Under the pieces are notes generated by a model, which had not been told where the DNA came from, searched no databases, and saw only the letters and a list, made by a program, of their open reading frames with translations. The translations under genes were made by a program, and so were the position numbers. This document shows, piece after piece, positions 33,843-42,871 of a DNA stretch of 45,191 nucleotides (positions within the stretch are counted from its first letter, which is position 1; each line of letters begins with the position of its first letter). The DNA comes from an uncultured Ruminiclostridium sp. (GTDB lineage: Bacteria; Bacillota; Clostridia; Oscillospirales; Ruminococcaceae): contig CAJOMV010000024.1 of the NCBI GenBank assembly GCA_905235805.1, positions 1-45,191 of the forward strand, written 5' to 3'.

Positions 33843-34649
33843 TCAGAATACTATATTGTCTATTATCACCATGCCGAGCACACAAAGCGTAAGTCCGGCG
33901 GCGTAGATATCGAGCCGGGTGAACCTCAGCTGGCGGAGGCGTGTGCGCCCCTCACCGCCGCGGTAGCAGCGGCACTCCATTGCTGTGGCGAGCTCGTTTG
34001 CGCGCTTGAAGGCGCTGATGAACAGCGGTACCAGTATCGGCACCATCGCTTTGGCGCGCTTTATCAGCCCGCCGGTGTCAAGAGCCGCTCCGCGTGCCTT
34101 CTGCGCCATCATTATCTTGTTTGTCTCTTCGATGAGGGTGGGTATGAACCGCAGCGCTATCGTCATCATCATCGCCAGCTCGTGCACCGGGAACTTCACC
34201 TTTTTCAGCGGCGACATCAGGCTCTCTATCGCGTCGGTCAGCACGATCGGCGAGGTCGTGTAGGTGAGCAGCGACATCGCGATTATCAGGAACACGATGC
34301 GCAGCAGCATGAATGCCGAGGTCTCCAGTCCCTTCCGGTATATGCTGATGACCCAGAAGCTTATGAGCGGGTCGCCGTCTCCCTTTACAAAGATAAGATT
34401 CAGTACAGCCGTGAAAAGTATTATCGGCACTATCGGTTTCAGGCTCTTCAGCATCAGCTTGAAGCTTATTCCCGAAGCCGCGTATATCATCAGTATGAAA
34501 AAGCACGCAAGTCCCAGTCCTATGAAATTCTGCGCGGCGAACAGTATCACCACTATCACGATCTCCAGTACGATCTTGAAGCGGCTGTCCATTCTGTGTA
34601 TCACGGAATTTCCCGGGAAAAACTGCCCTATCGTTATGTCATTAAGCAT
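33843..34649 (-). CDS. ecfT: ECF transporter transmembrane subunit EcfT
   Basis: A 268-residue membrane protein with about five helices. Two coupling motifs with Ala-Arg-Gly character are present in the cytoplasmic part, seen as QKARGAALDTGG and the similar ATAMECRCYRGGEGRTRL segment, which link EcfT to the ATPases. It is the shared energising subunit of vitamin importers; the substrate-binding S components are not in this window. It overlaps the ATPase gene by eight bases. Confidence 0.93.
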   Translation of the reverse strand: MLNDITIGQFFPGNSVIHRMDSRFKIVLEIVIVVILFAAQNFIGLGLACFFILMIYAASGISFKLMLKSLKPIVPIILFTAVLNLIFVKGDGDPLISFWVISIYRKGLETSAFMLLRIVFLIIAMSLLTYTTSPIVLTDAIESLMSPLKKVKFPVHELAMMMTIALRFIPTLIEETNKIMMAQKARGAALDTGGLIKRAKAMVPILVPLFISAFKRANELATAMECRCYRGGEGRTRLRQLRFTRLDIYAAGLTLCVLGMVIIDNIVF

Positions 34650-36402
34650 TTGCCTTCGTTATCTCCAGTATTCTTTCTTCTGCTCTGTCTATCGTATATA
34701 TGTCGTCTCCGATATCCATGCCGCCGTCCTTCAGCAGGTGCGACAGACGGGATATCTGCGGAATCCCGAGCCCTATCTGTTTAAGCTCCTTAGTATGGCT
34801 GAACACCGTGTCTGTGTCCTCGTAGCAGAAAAGCCTCCCTCTGTTCATCACGAGTATCTTCTCCGCGTACTTCACGATGTCCTCCATGGAATGCGATACC
34901 AGAAGTATCGTTGTCCCCGAGCTGCGGTGGTATTCCTTTATCTCGTCGAGCACCGTGTCTCTGCCCTTCGGGTCAAGTCCCGCCGCCGGCTCGTCAAGTA
35001 TCAGTATCTCCGGCTTCATGGCGATGACCCCCGCGAGAGCGGCTCTGCGCTTCTGTCCGCCAGACAGGTCGAACGGCGAGCGCTTCAGCAGCTCCTCCGA
35101 CAGTCCCATAGCCGCCGCTGCCTCCCGCACCCTCTTGTCGATATCCTCCTCCGACAGTCCCATGTTTTTGGGACCGAAGGCGATATCCTTGTACACCGTC
35201 TCCTCGAAAAGCTGATACTCCGAGTACTGGAACACCAGTCCCGCCATAAACCGCACCGAGCGTATGTCGGCGTCCTTGTCCCATATATTCCGCCCGTTTA
35301 TGAATATCTCGCCGGAGGTGGGCTTCAGCAGCCCGTTCAGGTGCTGTATCAGCGTGGATTTGCCGCTTCCCGTGTGCCCGATAACGCCCACGAACTGCCC
35401 CTTGCGAATGCTGACGCTTACGTTGTCAACGGCGGTGGACTCGAAGGGAGTGCCGACGCTGTATTTGTAGGTGAGGTTCTTCACCTCCGCGGCGTAAGGT
35501 ATTCTGTCATTTTCCGGCTGCGGCTCGCGCTTCGGGAAGGTCTTATCCGTGTGCGGGAGTTTCGTGAGCGCTTCCGCGCACTCCTCCTCGGTAATGACAG
35601 TGAGCGGCACGTCAAGCCCGTTCTTTCTGAGCCTGTACATAAGCTCCGTTACCTGCGGCACATCGAGGGCGTGGGCTTTCAGCTCCTCCACCCGGGAAAA
35701 GATGTTCCTCGGCACGTCGTCCATTATGATATTTCCGTCGTCCATTACGATAACTCTGTCGGCACGGCAGGCTTCGTCCATATAGTGGGTTATCAGCACT
35801 ATCGTAACGCCCTGCTCGTTGAGCAGCTCTATCGTGGACATGACCTCTGCGCGTCCCTTCGGGTCGAGCATAGCCGTCGGCTCGTCGAGCACGATGCAGT
35901 CAGGCTTCATAGCGAGTATCCCCGCGATAGCGACGCGCTGCTTCTGTCCGCCGGAGAGCTGGTGCGGCGAGTGCTCGCGGTATTCGTACATATCCACGAC
36001 CCGCAGCGCCTCGTCCACTCTTTCGCGTATCTCCGCGGGCGGTACACCGAGGTTCTCGAGTGCGAATGCCACGTCCTCCTCCACCACAGTCGCGACAAGC
36101 TGATTGTCGGGGTTCTGGAACACCATGCCCACAGTCTGCCGTATCTCGAAGAGATTATCGTCGTCCGCCGCGTCCATGCCGTTTATCAGCACCTGTCCCG
36201 CGGTAGCCGTAAGAATGCAGTTTAGGTGCTTCGCCAGCGTGGATTTCCCGCAGCCGTTATGCCCGAGCACGGCGAGGAACTGCCCCTTCGGCACGGTAAG
36301 GTCTATGCCGTGCAGGACGGGGTTCGTGCTTTCGAGCTCGCCGTTCTCGTCGTACTCTCTGTATTCAAATTCAAGTCCTTTTATCTCGATTATGTTTTCC
36401 AT
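34642..36402 (-). CDS. ecfA: Fused EcfA1-EcfA2 ECF transporter ATPase
   Basis: A 586-residue protein containing two complete ABC ATPase modules. The first has Walker A GHNGCGKST at 47-55, signature QLSGGQKQRVAIAG and Walker B CIVLDEPTAMLD. The second has Walker A GHTGSGKST at 340-348, signature DLSGGQKRRAALAG and ILILDEPAAGLD. In most Firmicutes these are two genes, ecfA1 and ecfA2, of about 280 codons each; here a single open frame covers both, with a linker around residues 270-300. It powers the group II ECF vitamin importers with EcfT, encoded next. Confidence 0.93.
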   Translation of the reverse strand: MENIIEIKGLEFEYREYDENGELESTNPVLHGIDLTVPKGQFLAVLGHNGCGKSTLAKHLNCILTATAGQVLINGMDAADDDNLFEIRQTVGMVFQNPDNQLVATVVEEDVAFALENLGVPPAEIRERVDEALRVVDMYEYREHSPHQLSGGQKQRVAIAGILAMKPDCIVLDEPTAMLDPKGRAEVMSTIELLNEQGVTIVLITHYMDEACRADRVIVMDDGNIIMDDVPRNIFSRVEELKAHALDVPQVTELMYRLRKNGLDVPLTVITEEECAEALTKLPHTDKTFPKREPQPENDRIPYAAEVKNLTYKYSVGTPFESTAVDNVSVSIRKGQFVGVIGHTGSGKSTLIQHLNGLLKPTSGEIFINGRNIWDKDADIRSVRFMAGLVFQYSEYQLFEETVYKDIAFGPKNMGLSEEDIDKRVREAAAAMGLSEELLKRSPFDLSGGQKRRAALAGVIAMKPEILILDEPAAGLDPKGRDTVLDEIKEYHRSSGTTILLVSHSMEDIVKYAEKILVMNRGRLFCYEDTDTVFSHTKELKQIGLGIPQISRLSHLLKDGGMDIGDDIYTIDRAEERILEITKANA

Positions 36403-36432
36403 TTGTTGTCTTTCTTTTGCTCGTGTATTTCT

Positions 36433-37299
36433 CTATTCAAACAGCGCAATAGCTGTGTTCCCGCAGGGTATCGCCATTCCCGTCCGCTCTACCGGCAAGC
36501 CTATCTCCTCCGCGCTTATCTCTGCCTTGTACTTCTGTCCCACCGTCATTTTCAGCAGGTAGGACATCACCGACGGCGACAGCCCGGTGGTGTAGCTGTT
36601 CAGCAGCAGGAACAGCGGCTTGTCCGACAGCACCGCCGTACAGCGCTCCATGAGCTCGTAAATGCAGTCCTCCAGCTTCCACAGCTCGCCGTTCGTGCCG
36701 CGCCCGTAGCTCGGTGGGTCGAGGATAATGCCGTCGTAGCGGTTCCCGCGGCGTATCTCCCGCCCGAGGAATTTCATGGCGTCATCGGTTATCCAGCGTA
36801 TCGGCTTGTCGGAAAGCCCTGACAGCCGCGCGTTCTCCTTGCCCCATTCCACCATGTTCTTCACCGCGTCGAGATGGCACACCTTCGCTCCCGCGGCTGC
36901 GCAGGCGAGGGTAGCTCCCCCCGTGTACGCGAACAGGTTGAGCACGCTTATCTCTCTCCCGGCGCCGCGTATCAGCCTATCACATAGCTCCCAGTTCACC
37001 GCCTGCTCCGGGAACAGCCCGGTGTGCTTGAAGCCGGTGGGCTTTACAAGAAAGGTAAGCCCGCCGTACCTTATGCTCCAGCTTTCGGGGAGCTTCTTCC
37101 GAAAGTCCCAGCTCCCGCCGCCGCTTGAAGAGCGTATATATTTCGCGTCCGCGTCGTCCCATTCCGGGGCGGGGGAGGGGTTCTGCCATATTATCTGCGG
37201 ATCGGGGCGTATGAGGGTGACATTCCCCCATTTCTCCAGCCTGTCGCCGCCCGACGCGTCTATCAGTCTGTATTCTTTCCAGTTATCGGCTATTCTCAT
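36433..37299 (-). CDS. Class I SAM-dependent rRNA-type methyltransferase
   Basis: A 288-residue methyltransferase. A beta-rich N-terminal region is followed by a Rossmann-type SAM site with VLNLFAYTGGATLACAAAGA and the catalytic-site motif DPPSYGRG. This DPPSxxRG form is found in RlmI/RlmK-like enzymes that methylate 23S rRNA bases, but the target is not predictable here and no PUA domain is evident. It ends 30 bases before the fused ecfA gene. Confidence 0.87.
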   Translation of the reverse strand: MRIADNWKEYRLIDASGGDRLEKWGNVTLIRPDPQIIWQNPSPAPEWDDADAKYIRSSSGGGSWDFRKKLPESWSIRYGGLTFLVKPTGFKHTGLFPEQAVNWELCDRLIRGAGREISVLNLFAYTGGATLACAAAGAKVCHLDAVKNMVEWGKENARLSGLSDKPIRWITDDAMKFLGREIRRGNRYDGIILDPPSYGRGTNGELWKLEDCIYELMERCTAVLSDKPLFLLLNSYTTGLSPSVMSYLLKMTVGQKYKAEISAEEIGLPVERTGMAIPCGNTAIALFE

Positions 37300-37301
37300 C
37301 T

Positions 37302-37664
37302 TTATTCTTCATCGTCTTCCGGCTTCGGTCTCGAGTAGGAGTGTATCACGACACGCACAGCCTCAAGCAGCGAATCCTCCGGTATCGTGTTTATCTTTAC
37401 AAATCTCGCGGAGCTGCCTCCGGTCGCCGCGGCGGAGATGAATATTCTCCCCTCCGTCTGAAACAGCGTCACCGACAGCGTTACACGGGACTGGTACATT
37501 GCGCTGTACCGCTCGAATATCATCACCGAGCAGCGCGCTTCAGCCCCCTTGAACTGGGAGGATTCTATCATCTCTCCCGTCACGCTCCCGCCGACCACAG
37601 CGTCGTGGATATCCGCGATGATGTCGTCGAAATCCCCGTAAAGCTCCTTCTGTATCTTTGCCAT
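37302..37664 (-). CDS. DUF6054-like protein, copy 2
   Basis: The start at 37664 (MAKIQKELYG) follows AGAGAGGAAAGAG; the longer frame reads into the preceding gene. The 120-residue protein is a paralog of the gene just upstream, sharing MAKIQ-ELYG-FD, the ARCSVMIFERYS segment, RVTLSVTLFQT and the ISAAATGGSSA-FVKINT region. It looks like the small uncharacterised DUF6054 family. No catalytic residues or membrane segments are visible. It ends three bases before the methyltransferase start. Confidence 0.82.
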   Translation of the reverse strand: MAKIQKELYGDFDDIIADIHDAVVGGSVTGEMIESSQFKGAEARCSVMIFERYSAMYQSRVTLSVTLFQTEGRIFISAAATGGSSARFVKINTIPEDSLLEAVRVVIHSYSRPKPEDDEE

Positions 37665-37680
37665 TTCTCTTTCCTCTCTG

Positions 37681-38022
37681 TCATCGGTACGAGAACGCGT
37701 CGATAGTGTTTTGAAGCGTATCGAGGAAAGCCCTCTCACCGAAGGTGTTTATCTTGAAGAACAGCGCCTGGCTGCCGCCGGAGGCTATCGCGGAGATGTA
37801 AACGTGTCCGCTTGTCTCGTACAGCGTCACCGACAGCGACACTCTGTTGTTCCCGATATAGCTGTATCGTTCATAGACACGCACGGAGCAGCGTGAATCC
37901 CTGTCGTAGAAATCCGAGGAATCCTCCAGCGACGCGCTTATGCTCCCGCTTCTGACGGCGTTGTCTATCGCGTTCAGTATCATATCGAAGCTGCCGTAGA
38001 GCTCTCGCTGTATCTTAGCCAT
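37681..38022 (-). CDS. DUF6054-like protein, copy 1
   Basis: A 113-residue protein, paralogous to the next gene and similar to DUF6054. It reads MAKIQRELYGSFD at the start, then SRCSVRVYERYSYIGNNRVS and YISAIASGGSQALFFKINT. Its start overlaps the end of glmM by eight bases, so it is translated from the ruv-glmM operon. The function is unknown. Confidence 0.84.
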   Translation of the reverse strand: MAKIQRELYGSFDMILNAIDNAVRSGSISASLEDSSDFYDRDSRCSVRVYERYSYIGNNRVSLSVTLYETSGHVYISAIASGGSQALFFKINTFGERAFLDTLQNTIDAFSYR

Positions 38023-39376
38023 TGCAGAATTCCTTCCTTACAGTGTCCGCTATCATGTTTGTGTACTTCTCTACCGATGCCGCGTCCTTGCCCTCTATCA
38101 TCACCCGCACCAGCGGCTCTGTGCCGCTCTCGCGTACGAGTATGCGCCCGTCCGCTCCGAGTGCCGTTTCGGCTTCCTTAATAGCGGCGAGGATAGCCTC
38201 GTTCTTATCCCAGAGACCCTTCTTGTCATCGGTTATCTTCACATTCACAAGGAGCTGCGGGTAGTCCGCGAATTCCTCGTTGTAGGAGGACAGCGGTCTG
38301 TCGGACTTCGACAGCAGTGAGATGAGCTGTACGGCGGTGAGCTGACCGTCGCCGGTGGTGGCATGGTCGAGGAATATGATATGCCCCGACTGCTCTCCGC
38401 CTATATTGTACCCGCTTTTCAGCATTTCCTCCAGCACATACCTGTCACCCACCGAGGTACAGACTGTCTTGATGCCGTGCTCCCTCATGTATGTATGGAA
38501 TCCGAGGTTGCTCATGACCGTCACCACGGCGGTATCGTTCTTCAGCGTTCCCGCGGTCTTCATGCTGTCGGAGATTATCGCGATAAGCCTGTCGCCGTCC
38601 ACGATATGACCCTTCTCGTCCACCGCGAGGCATCTGTCCGCGTCGCCGTCGAACGCCACGCCGAGGTCATAGCCGCCCTCCTTTACCTTCCCGCACAGCA
38701 GGTCGATATGCGTGGAGCCGCAGTTATCGTTGATATTCGTGCCGTCGGGCTCCGCGTTTATCACGGTGCAGTTGATATTGAGGACCTCGAACAGGTCTTT
38801 GGCGGTCGCTGAAGCACTGCCGTTCGCGCAGTCGGCTATCACGCGCAGCTTTCTGCTGCCGAAAGTCGCCGTTTGGGTAAGGTGGTACATGTACAGTCCC
38901 GCCGCGTCCTTGAACTCGGTAACTCTCCCGACCTCCGTGCCGTTCTTGAGCTCCATAAGCTCCGGTGTGTCAAGTATCAGAGCCTCTATCTCGTTCTCGA
39001 CCTCGTCGGGGAGCTTGAAGCCCGTTCCCGCGAACAGCTTTATGCCGTTGTACTCCACGCTGTTGTGGGAGGCGGAGATCATCACGCCCGCGTCGGCGTT
39101 CTTATGCTTCACGAGGTATGCCACCGCGGGTGTCGGGACGACCACGAGCCTTACCGCGTCCGCGCCCACGGACATTATCCCGGATATCAGCGCCGCCTCG
39201 AGAATATCCGAGGACACGCGGGTATCCTTGCCTATCATTATCTTAGCCTTGCCCTCGGACTTCTTGTGCTTTGTAAGCACTATCGCGGCGGCTCTGCCGA
39301 TATTCATGGCGAGCTCGCAGGTGAGCTCCGTGATCGCAACGCCTCTTGCACCGTCGGTGCCGAATAATCTTCCCAT
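38015..39376 (-). CDS. glmM: Phosphoglucosamine mutase
   Basis: A 453-residue enzyme converting glucosamine-6-phosphate to glucosamine-1-phosphate for UDP-GlcNAc and cell-wall synthesis. It begins [12 protein letters not shown], the phosphoserine loop is ISASHNS (active Ser 103), the metal loop is FDGDADRC near residue 243, and the phosphate-binding loop RESGTEPLVRVM is near the C-terminus. All features are full-length and typical. Its ATG overlaps the ruvB stop (TGATG). Confidence 0.96.
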   Translation of the reverse strand: MGRLFGTDGARGVAITELTCELAMNIGRAAAIVLTKHKKSEGKAKIMIGKDTRVSSDILEAALISGIMSVGADAVRLVVVPTPAVAYLVKHKNADAGVMISASHNSVEYNGIKLFAGTGFKLPDEVENEIEALILDTPELMELKNGTEVGRVTEFKDAAGLYMYHLTQTATFGSRKLRVIADCANGSASATAKDLFEVLNINCTVINAEPDGTNINDNCGSTHIDLLCGKVKEGGYDLGVAFDGDADRCLAVDEKGHIVDGDRLIAIISDSMKTAGTLKNDTAVVTVMSNLGFHTYMREHGIKTVCTSVGDRYVLEEMLKSGYNIGGEQSGHIIFLDHATTGDGQLTAVQLISLLSKSDRPLSSYNEEFADYPQLLVNVKITDDKKGLWDKNEAILAAIKEAETALGADGRILVRESGTEPLVRVMIEGKDAASVEKYTNMIADTVRKEFCNG

Positions 39377-40467
39377 CAGTCGTCGTCTCCTTCATTATCA
39401 TCTATTTTGAGCTGTTCGTATTTGCTTTTGGCGGTATCGTTCGGCTCTAAGCCGAGGTGCTTATACGCAAGCGCGGTAGCCATTCTCCCGCGGGGAGTTC
39501 TCGCGATGAAGCCGAGCTGCATGAGGAACGGCTCGCACACGTCCTCCAGGGTGACAGCCTCTTCTCCGAGTGCCGAAGCGAGCGTCTCCAGTCCCACGGG
39601 ACCTCCGTTGTAGCTCCTGATTATCATGGTGAGCATTCTCCTGTCGAGCCCGTCGAGCCCGAGCTTATCTATCTCCAGCCTGTCGAGCGCGATATCCGCC
39701 ATGTCTTTGGTGATACGTCCGCTCCCCATGACCTCTGCGAAATCCCGCACACGCTTGAGCAGGCGGTTCGCGATACGGGGAGTGCCGCGGGAGCGCTTTG
39801 CGAGCTCTCTCGCACCTTCCTTGTCGGTGGGTATCGCGAGTATCACGGACGAGCGCATGATGATGTCACAGAGCTGGTCTTCGGTATACAGCTCCAGCCG
39901 CTGTATCACGCCGAAGCGGTCTCTCAGCGGTCCCGTGAGCTGTCCCGCGCGTGTGGTCGCGCCGACGAGCGTGAATTTCGGCAGGTCGATGCGTATGGAC
40001 TGTGCCGCGGGACCCTTGCCGATGATGATGTCGAGGACATTGTCCTCCATGGCGGGGTAGAGTATTTCCTCCACCTGCCGGGACATTCTGTGTATCTCGT
40101 CTATGAACAGCACGTCGCCGTCCTTAAGATTTGTGAGTATCGAAGCGAGGTCACCGGGCTTCTCGATAGCTGGACCCGAGGTAATGCTTATCCCCACGCC
40201 CATTTCGTTCGCGATTATCCGCGCCAGTGTAGTCTTTCCGAGCCCGGGAGGACCGTACAGCAGCACATGGTCGAGGCTCTCCCCGCGTCCCTTCGCCGCT
40301 TCTATGAATACGGACATATTCTCCTTCACCTTGTCCTGTCCGATGTACTCGCTCAGGTGCTTCGGGCGCAGGCTGTACTCTATGTCGGCATCCTCCGGCA
40401 TCAGCTCCGGCTCCGTTATTCTCGTCTGCTGCTTCACCGCGTCGCGGTCGTTGTTCATTTCTATCAA
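39376..40467 (-). CDS. ruvB: Holliday junction branch migration helicase RuvB
   Basis: A 363-residue hexameric ATPase that, with RuvA, moves Holliday junctions. Walker A is [10 protein letters not shown] at 71-80, Walker [11 protein letters not shown] follows, the sensor region is [10 protein letters not shown], and the C-terminal winged helix includes [17 protein letters not shown]. The start may be TTG at 40467 or ATG at 40458; GGAGGAG is better spaced for TTG. It follows ruvA by about 73 bases. Confidence 0.96.
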   Translation of the reverse strand: MIEMNNDRDAVKQQTRITEPELMPEDADIEYSLRPKHLSEYIGQDKVKENMSVFIEAAKGRGESLDHVLLYGPPGLGKTTLARIIANEMGVGISITSGPAIEKPGDLASILTNLKDGDVLFIDEIHRMSRQVEEILYPAMEDNVLDIIIGKGPAAQSIRIDLPKFTLVGATTRAGQLTGPLRDRFGVIQRLELYTEDQLCDIIMRSSVILAIPTDKEGARELAKRSRGTPRIANRLLKRVRDFAEVMGSGRITKDMADIALDRLEIDKLGLDGLDRRMLTMIIRSYNGGPVGLETLASALGEEAVTLEDVCEPFLMQLGFIARTPRGRMATALAYKHLGLEPNDTAKSKYEQLKIDDNEGDDD

Positions 40468-40540
40468 TGTCCCTGCTCCTCCAGAGTATAATTGGTCGAT
40501 TGCGGCGTTTCGGGAACGAACGAGGCACCGCAGCTGTTCA

Positions 40541-41149
40541 CTACTTTATGCTTCCTATTTTTTTGAGGGCTTCACGCACCATTTCGGATACGGCAAGCTC
40601 CGGGGACAGCCCCGCAAGCGCCTTCTGCGCCTGGGTGCTGCTGAAGCCGAGTGCGACGAGAGCCGCGGCAGCCTCGGCGGCATTCCCGCCCGTGGGTATC
40701 GTCGGCTTGGAAAGCTCCGCGTAGGTGTCGGATGAGATCTCCCCGATGCGGTCGGTCATCTTGTCCTTGAGCTCGAGGATAATGCGGTCGGCGGTCTTTT
40801 TGCCGATACCGGGGACACGGGTCAGCACCTTGCTGTCCCCCTGAGCTACACACAGCGCGAACCCCTGCGGCGACATATCCGAGAGTATGGCGAGAGCCGC
40901 CTTCGGTCCCACGCCGTTGACCGACAGGAGCAGCTTGAAGCAGTTGAGCTCAGCGGCTTCACCGAACCCGAACAGCTCCACAGCGTCCTCCCGCACGTTC
41001 ATGCAGGTGAGCAGGAAAACCTCCTCGCCCACCTTCAGCGGCGAGAGCGTGTATGTGGTGGTGCGGCACGCGTACCCCACCCCCGCGCATTCCACCACCG
41101 CGAGGTCGTTTGTCTTATGAGTAAGTTTTCCGCGTACACTGTATATCAT
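40541..41149 (-). CDS. ruvA: Holliday junction DNA-binding subunit RuvA
   Basis: A 202-residue protein that binds four-way junctions and recruits RuvB. It begins MIYSVRGKL; an N-terminal OB fold is followed by two helix-hairpin-helix motifs ([16 protein letters not shown] and [16 protein letters not shown]). The C-terminal RuvB-contacting domain has [20 protein letters not shown]. It is complete and typical. Confidence 0.95.
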   Translation of the reverse strand: MIYSVRGKLTHKTNDLAVVECAGVGYACRTTTYTLSPLKVGEEVFLLTCMNVREDAVELFGFGEAAELNCFKLLLSVNGVGPKAALAILSDMSPQGFALCVAQGDSKVLTRVPGIGKKTADRIILELKDKMTDRIGEISSDTYAELSKPTIPTGGNAAEAAAALVALGFSSTQAQKALAGLSPELAVSEMVREALKKIGSIK

Positions 41150-41158
41150 GTTGTCTCC

Positions 41159-42172
41159 TTATTGGCTGTTCTGCTTTGCTCGTTCCACAGCCGCGTTGTA
41201 TTTTTCTATGTCGCTTATCTGCACAGAGTCCTCCATTTTGGAATCCCTCCGCCGTTTCAGCTCGTTTATCAGCTTTTCTGTCTCCGGGTTGACAGCTTCG
41301 GTAGTGGTCTTGAAGAGGTATTCGAGCTTTTCGCCGATGTATTCCACGTCCTCGTGGTTGTCGGTCAGCGCCGCAGCCTGCACCGCATATTGTCTGGACA
41401 TATCGTAGTCACCGAGGCAAGCCTTGCACACCGCCATATCAATGAGCAGGTAGCAGGGCGGGGCGGAGATGAGACTGTACGCCTCCGAGAAATGCCTGTC
41501 TGCGCTCTCGTAGTCCCTGCGGTACAGCGAGGTGTAGCCCATGTAGTAGTGGGCGCGGTATTTTATCCTGTCGGAGGTTGTCTTTTCGAGCACTCCGTCG
41601 AACCATTCCAGCGCCTCCTTCTCGTTTGCGAAGGGATACCATGTCAGGTACTGCGCCACATACTCGAACAGGTCTGTCTCGTCGGGAAATTCCTCGCAGC
41701 CCTTCCTGATATACGGGACGAGCCGCAGTGAATTGTCCATCTTGCTCAGGTTTGTGATCATATCCTTGTAGCACGCCAGCCGCAGCCGCTTATCCTGCAC
41801 CTCTCCGAGGCATTTCACATACAGCTCGAAGCCGCGCTCATGCTCGCCGTTGCAGGCGGCGCTCACAGCGTCGAGGAAGGTGTATTTCCCTTTTATCCAG
41901 CCTGTCAGCTTGTATTTGTTGATGACGTAGGACACATTGAAGTTGTTCTCGTTCCTGTCGTACTTGAACAAATTGCTGTACGCGTAGGCTTTTATCATCG
42001 CGGGAATGAGCAGTACGCCTATGAATATCATCACCGCTATTGTCTCAAAGGATATGTTATCGCTTATGCCGCTGATATGGCTGAACACGATTATGATTAT
42101 CGCCGTGAACACGAACGCGGTCAGCGATACTACCATGTATATGAACTCGGGGTGTTTTTTATTTTTCTTCAT
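41159..42172 (-). CDS. Membrane protein with TPR-like C-terminal region
   Basis: A 337-residue protein with two N-terminal membrane helices (about residues 10-30 and 41-60) and a cytoplasmic helical region from about 95 to 290. There AHYYMGYTSLYRRDYESADR and LIDMAVCKACLGDYDMSRQY have the helix-pair rhythm of tetratricopeptide repeats. I do not recognise a specific family. It lies between ruvC and ruvA, ten bases from ruvA, where many Clostridia have no gene, so it is co-transcribed with DNA repair genes without an obvious reason. Confidence 0.75.
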   Translation of the reverse strand: MKKNKKHPEFIYMVVSLTAFVFTAIIIIVFSHISGISDNISFETIAVMIFIGVLLIPAMIKAYAYSNLFKYDRNENNFNVSYVINKYKLTGWIKGKYTFLDAVSAACNGEHERGFELYVKCLGEVQDKRLRLACYKDMITNLSKMDNSLRLVPYIRKGCEEFPDETDLFEYVAQYLTWYPFANEKEALEWFDGVLEKTTSDRIKYRAHYYMGYTSLYRRDYESADRHFSEAYSLISAPPCYLLIDMAVCKACLGDYDMSRQYAVQAAALTDNHEDVEYIGEKLEYLFKTTTEAVNPETEKLINELKRRRDSKMEDSVQISDIEKYNAAVERAKQNSQ

Positions 42173-42190
42173 TGTCCTCTCCCAAGAGCG

Positions 42191-42682
42191 CTATATGAAC
42201 TTATTCAGTCTGGAATTGTACGAATGTGCGTGGCACACGGCAATAGCCAGCGCGTCGGCGGTGTCGTCGGGCTTTGGTATCTCCGGGAGCTTGAGAATGT
42301 TTTTGGTGAGCTCCTGCACCTGCTTCTTGACGGCTTTTCCGTAGCCGGTAATGGAGTTCTTGACCTGCAGGGGAGTGTACTCCGCTATCTCGATGTTACG
42401 CTGTCTGGCGGCGAGAAGGACTATCCCGCGGGCTTCCGCCACCGCTATGGCGGTCGTGCGGTTGGTAGTGAAGTAGAGCCGCTCTATCGCCATGAACTCA
42501 GGCTTGTATCTGTCGAAAATCACGCAGGTATCGTTGTATATCTCCATGAGGCGGGTGTTGAATTCAGTCTCGGCGTCCGTGGTTATCGCGCCGTAGTCGA
42601 TCACATCGAAGTTCGGCTTATCGTAATCTATCACGCCGAAGCCCACTATCGCGTACCCCGGGTCGATGCCGACGATCCGCAT
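42191..42682 (-). CDS. ruvC: Holliday junction resolvase RuvC
   Basis: The start at 42682 (MRIVGIDPGY) follows AAAGGGTGATATT; the longer frame reads into the promoter. The 163-residue nuclease cuts Holliday junctions. Its acidic catalytic residues are visible: Asp 7 in GIDPG, the Glu in MAIERLYF, and the Asp residues in DDTADALAIA near the C-terminus. It is complete and of usual length. It is the first gene of the ruv-glmM run. Confidence 0.95.
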   Translation of the reverse strand: MRIVGIDPGYAIVGFGVIDYDKPNFDVIDYGAITTDAETEFNTRLMEIYNDTCVIFDRYKPEFMAIERLYFTTNRTTAIAVAEARGIVLLAARQRNIEIAEYTPLQVKNSITGYGKAVKKQVQELTKNILKLPEIPKPDDTADALAIAVCHAHSYNSRLNKFI

Positions 42683-42734
42683 AATATCACCCTTTCCGGG
42701 CATTTTACACCCATAATAAAGTATATACCATAAT

Positions 42735-42763
42735 ATTATAGCACATTTTACAAATAAATGCAA
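42735..42763 (-). promoter_or_regulatory. Sigma-A promoter of ruvC operon
   Basis: On the minus strand: TTGCAT (42763-42758), 17-base spacer, TATAAT (42740-42735). No clear LexA box was seen close to it. Confidence 0.78.
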
Positions 42764-42784
42764 GTATTTTTGTGAGATACAGAA

Positions 42785-42821
42785 AAAAGCCTGTCATTTC
42801 AGTACGAAACAACAGACTTTT
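42785..42821 (-). terminator. Terminator, GCCTGTCA hairpin family copy 3
   Basis: AAAAGCCTGTCATTTC (42785-42800) faces GAAACAACAGACTTTT (42806-42821). Read on the minus strand, all 16 positions can pair if G-U pairs are allowed, and a T-run follows. It ends the flavodiiron/superoxide reductase unit. Confidence 0.85.
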
Positions 42822-42871
42822 ACTATTTTCTCCGCAAAGACGCAGGCACTGTCCAAGTGTCTGCGAGCGGC

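Noticed and set aside
34264..36225. 653-codon plus-strand open frame opposite ecfA and ecfT
   Set aside because: It is antisense to two clear transporter genes; its length follows from GC-rich codon bias and the product has no recognisable domain.
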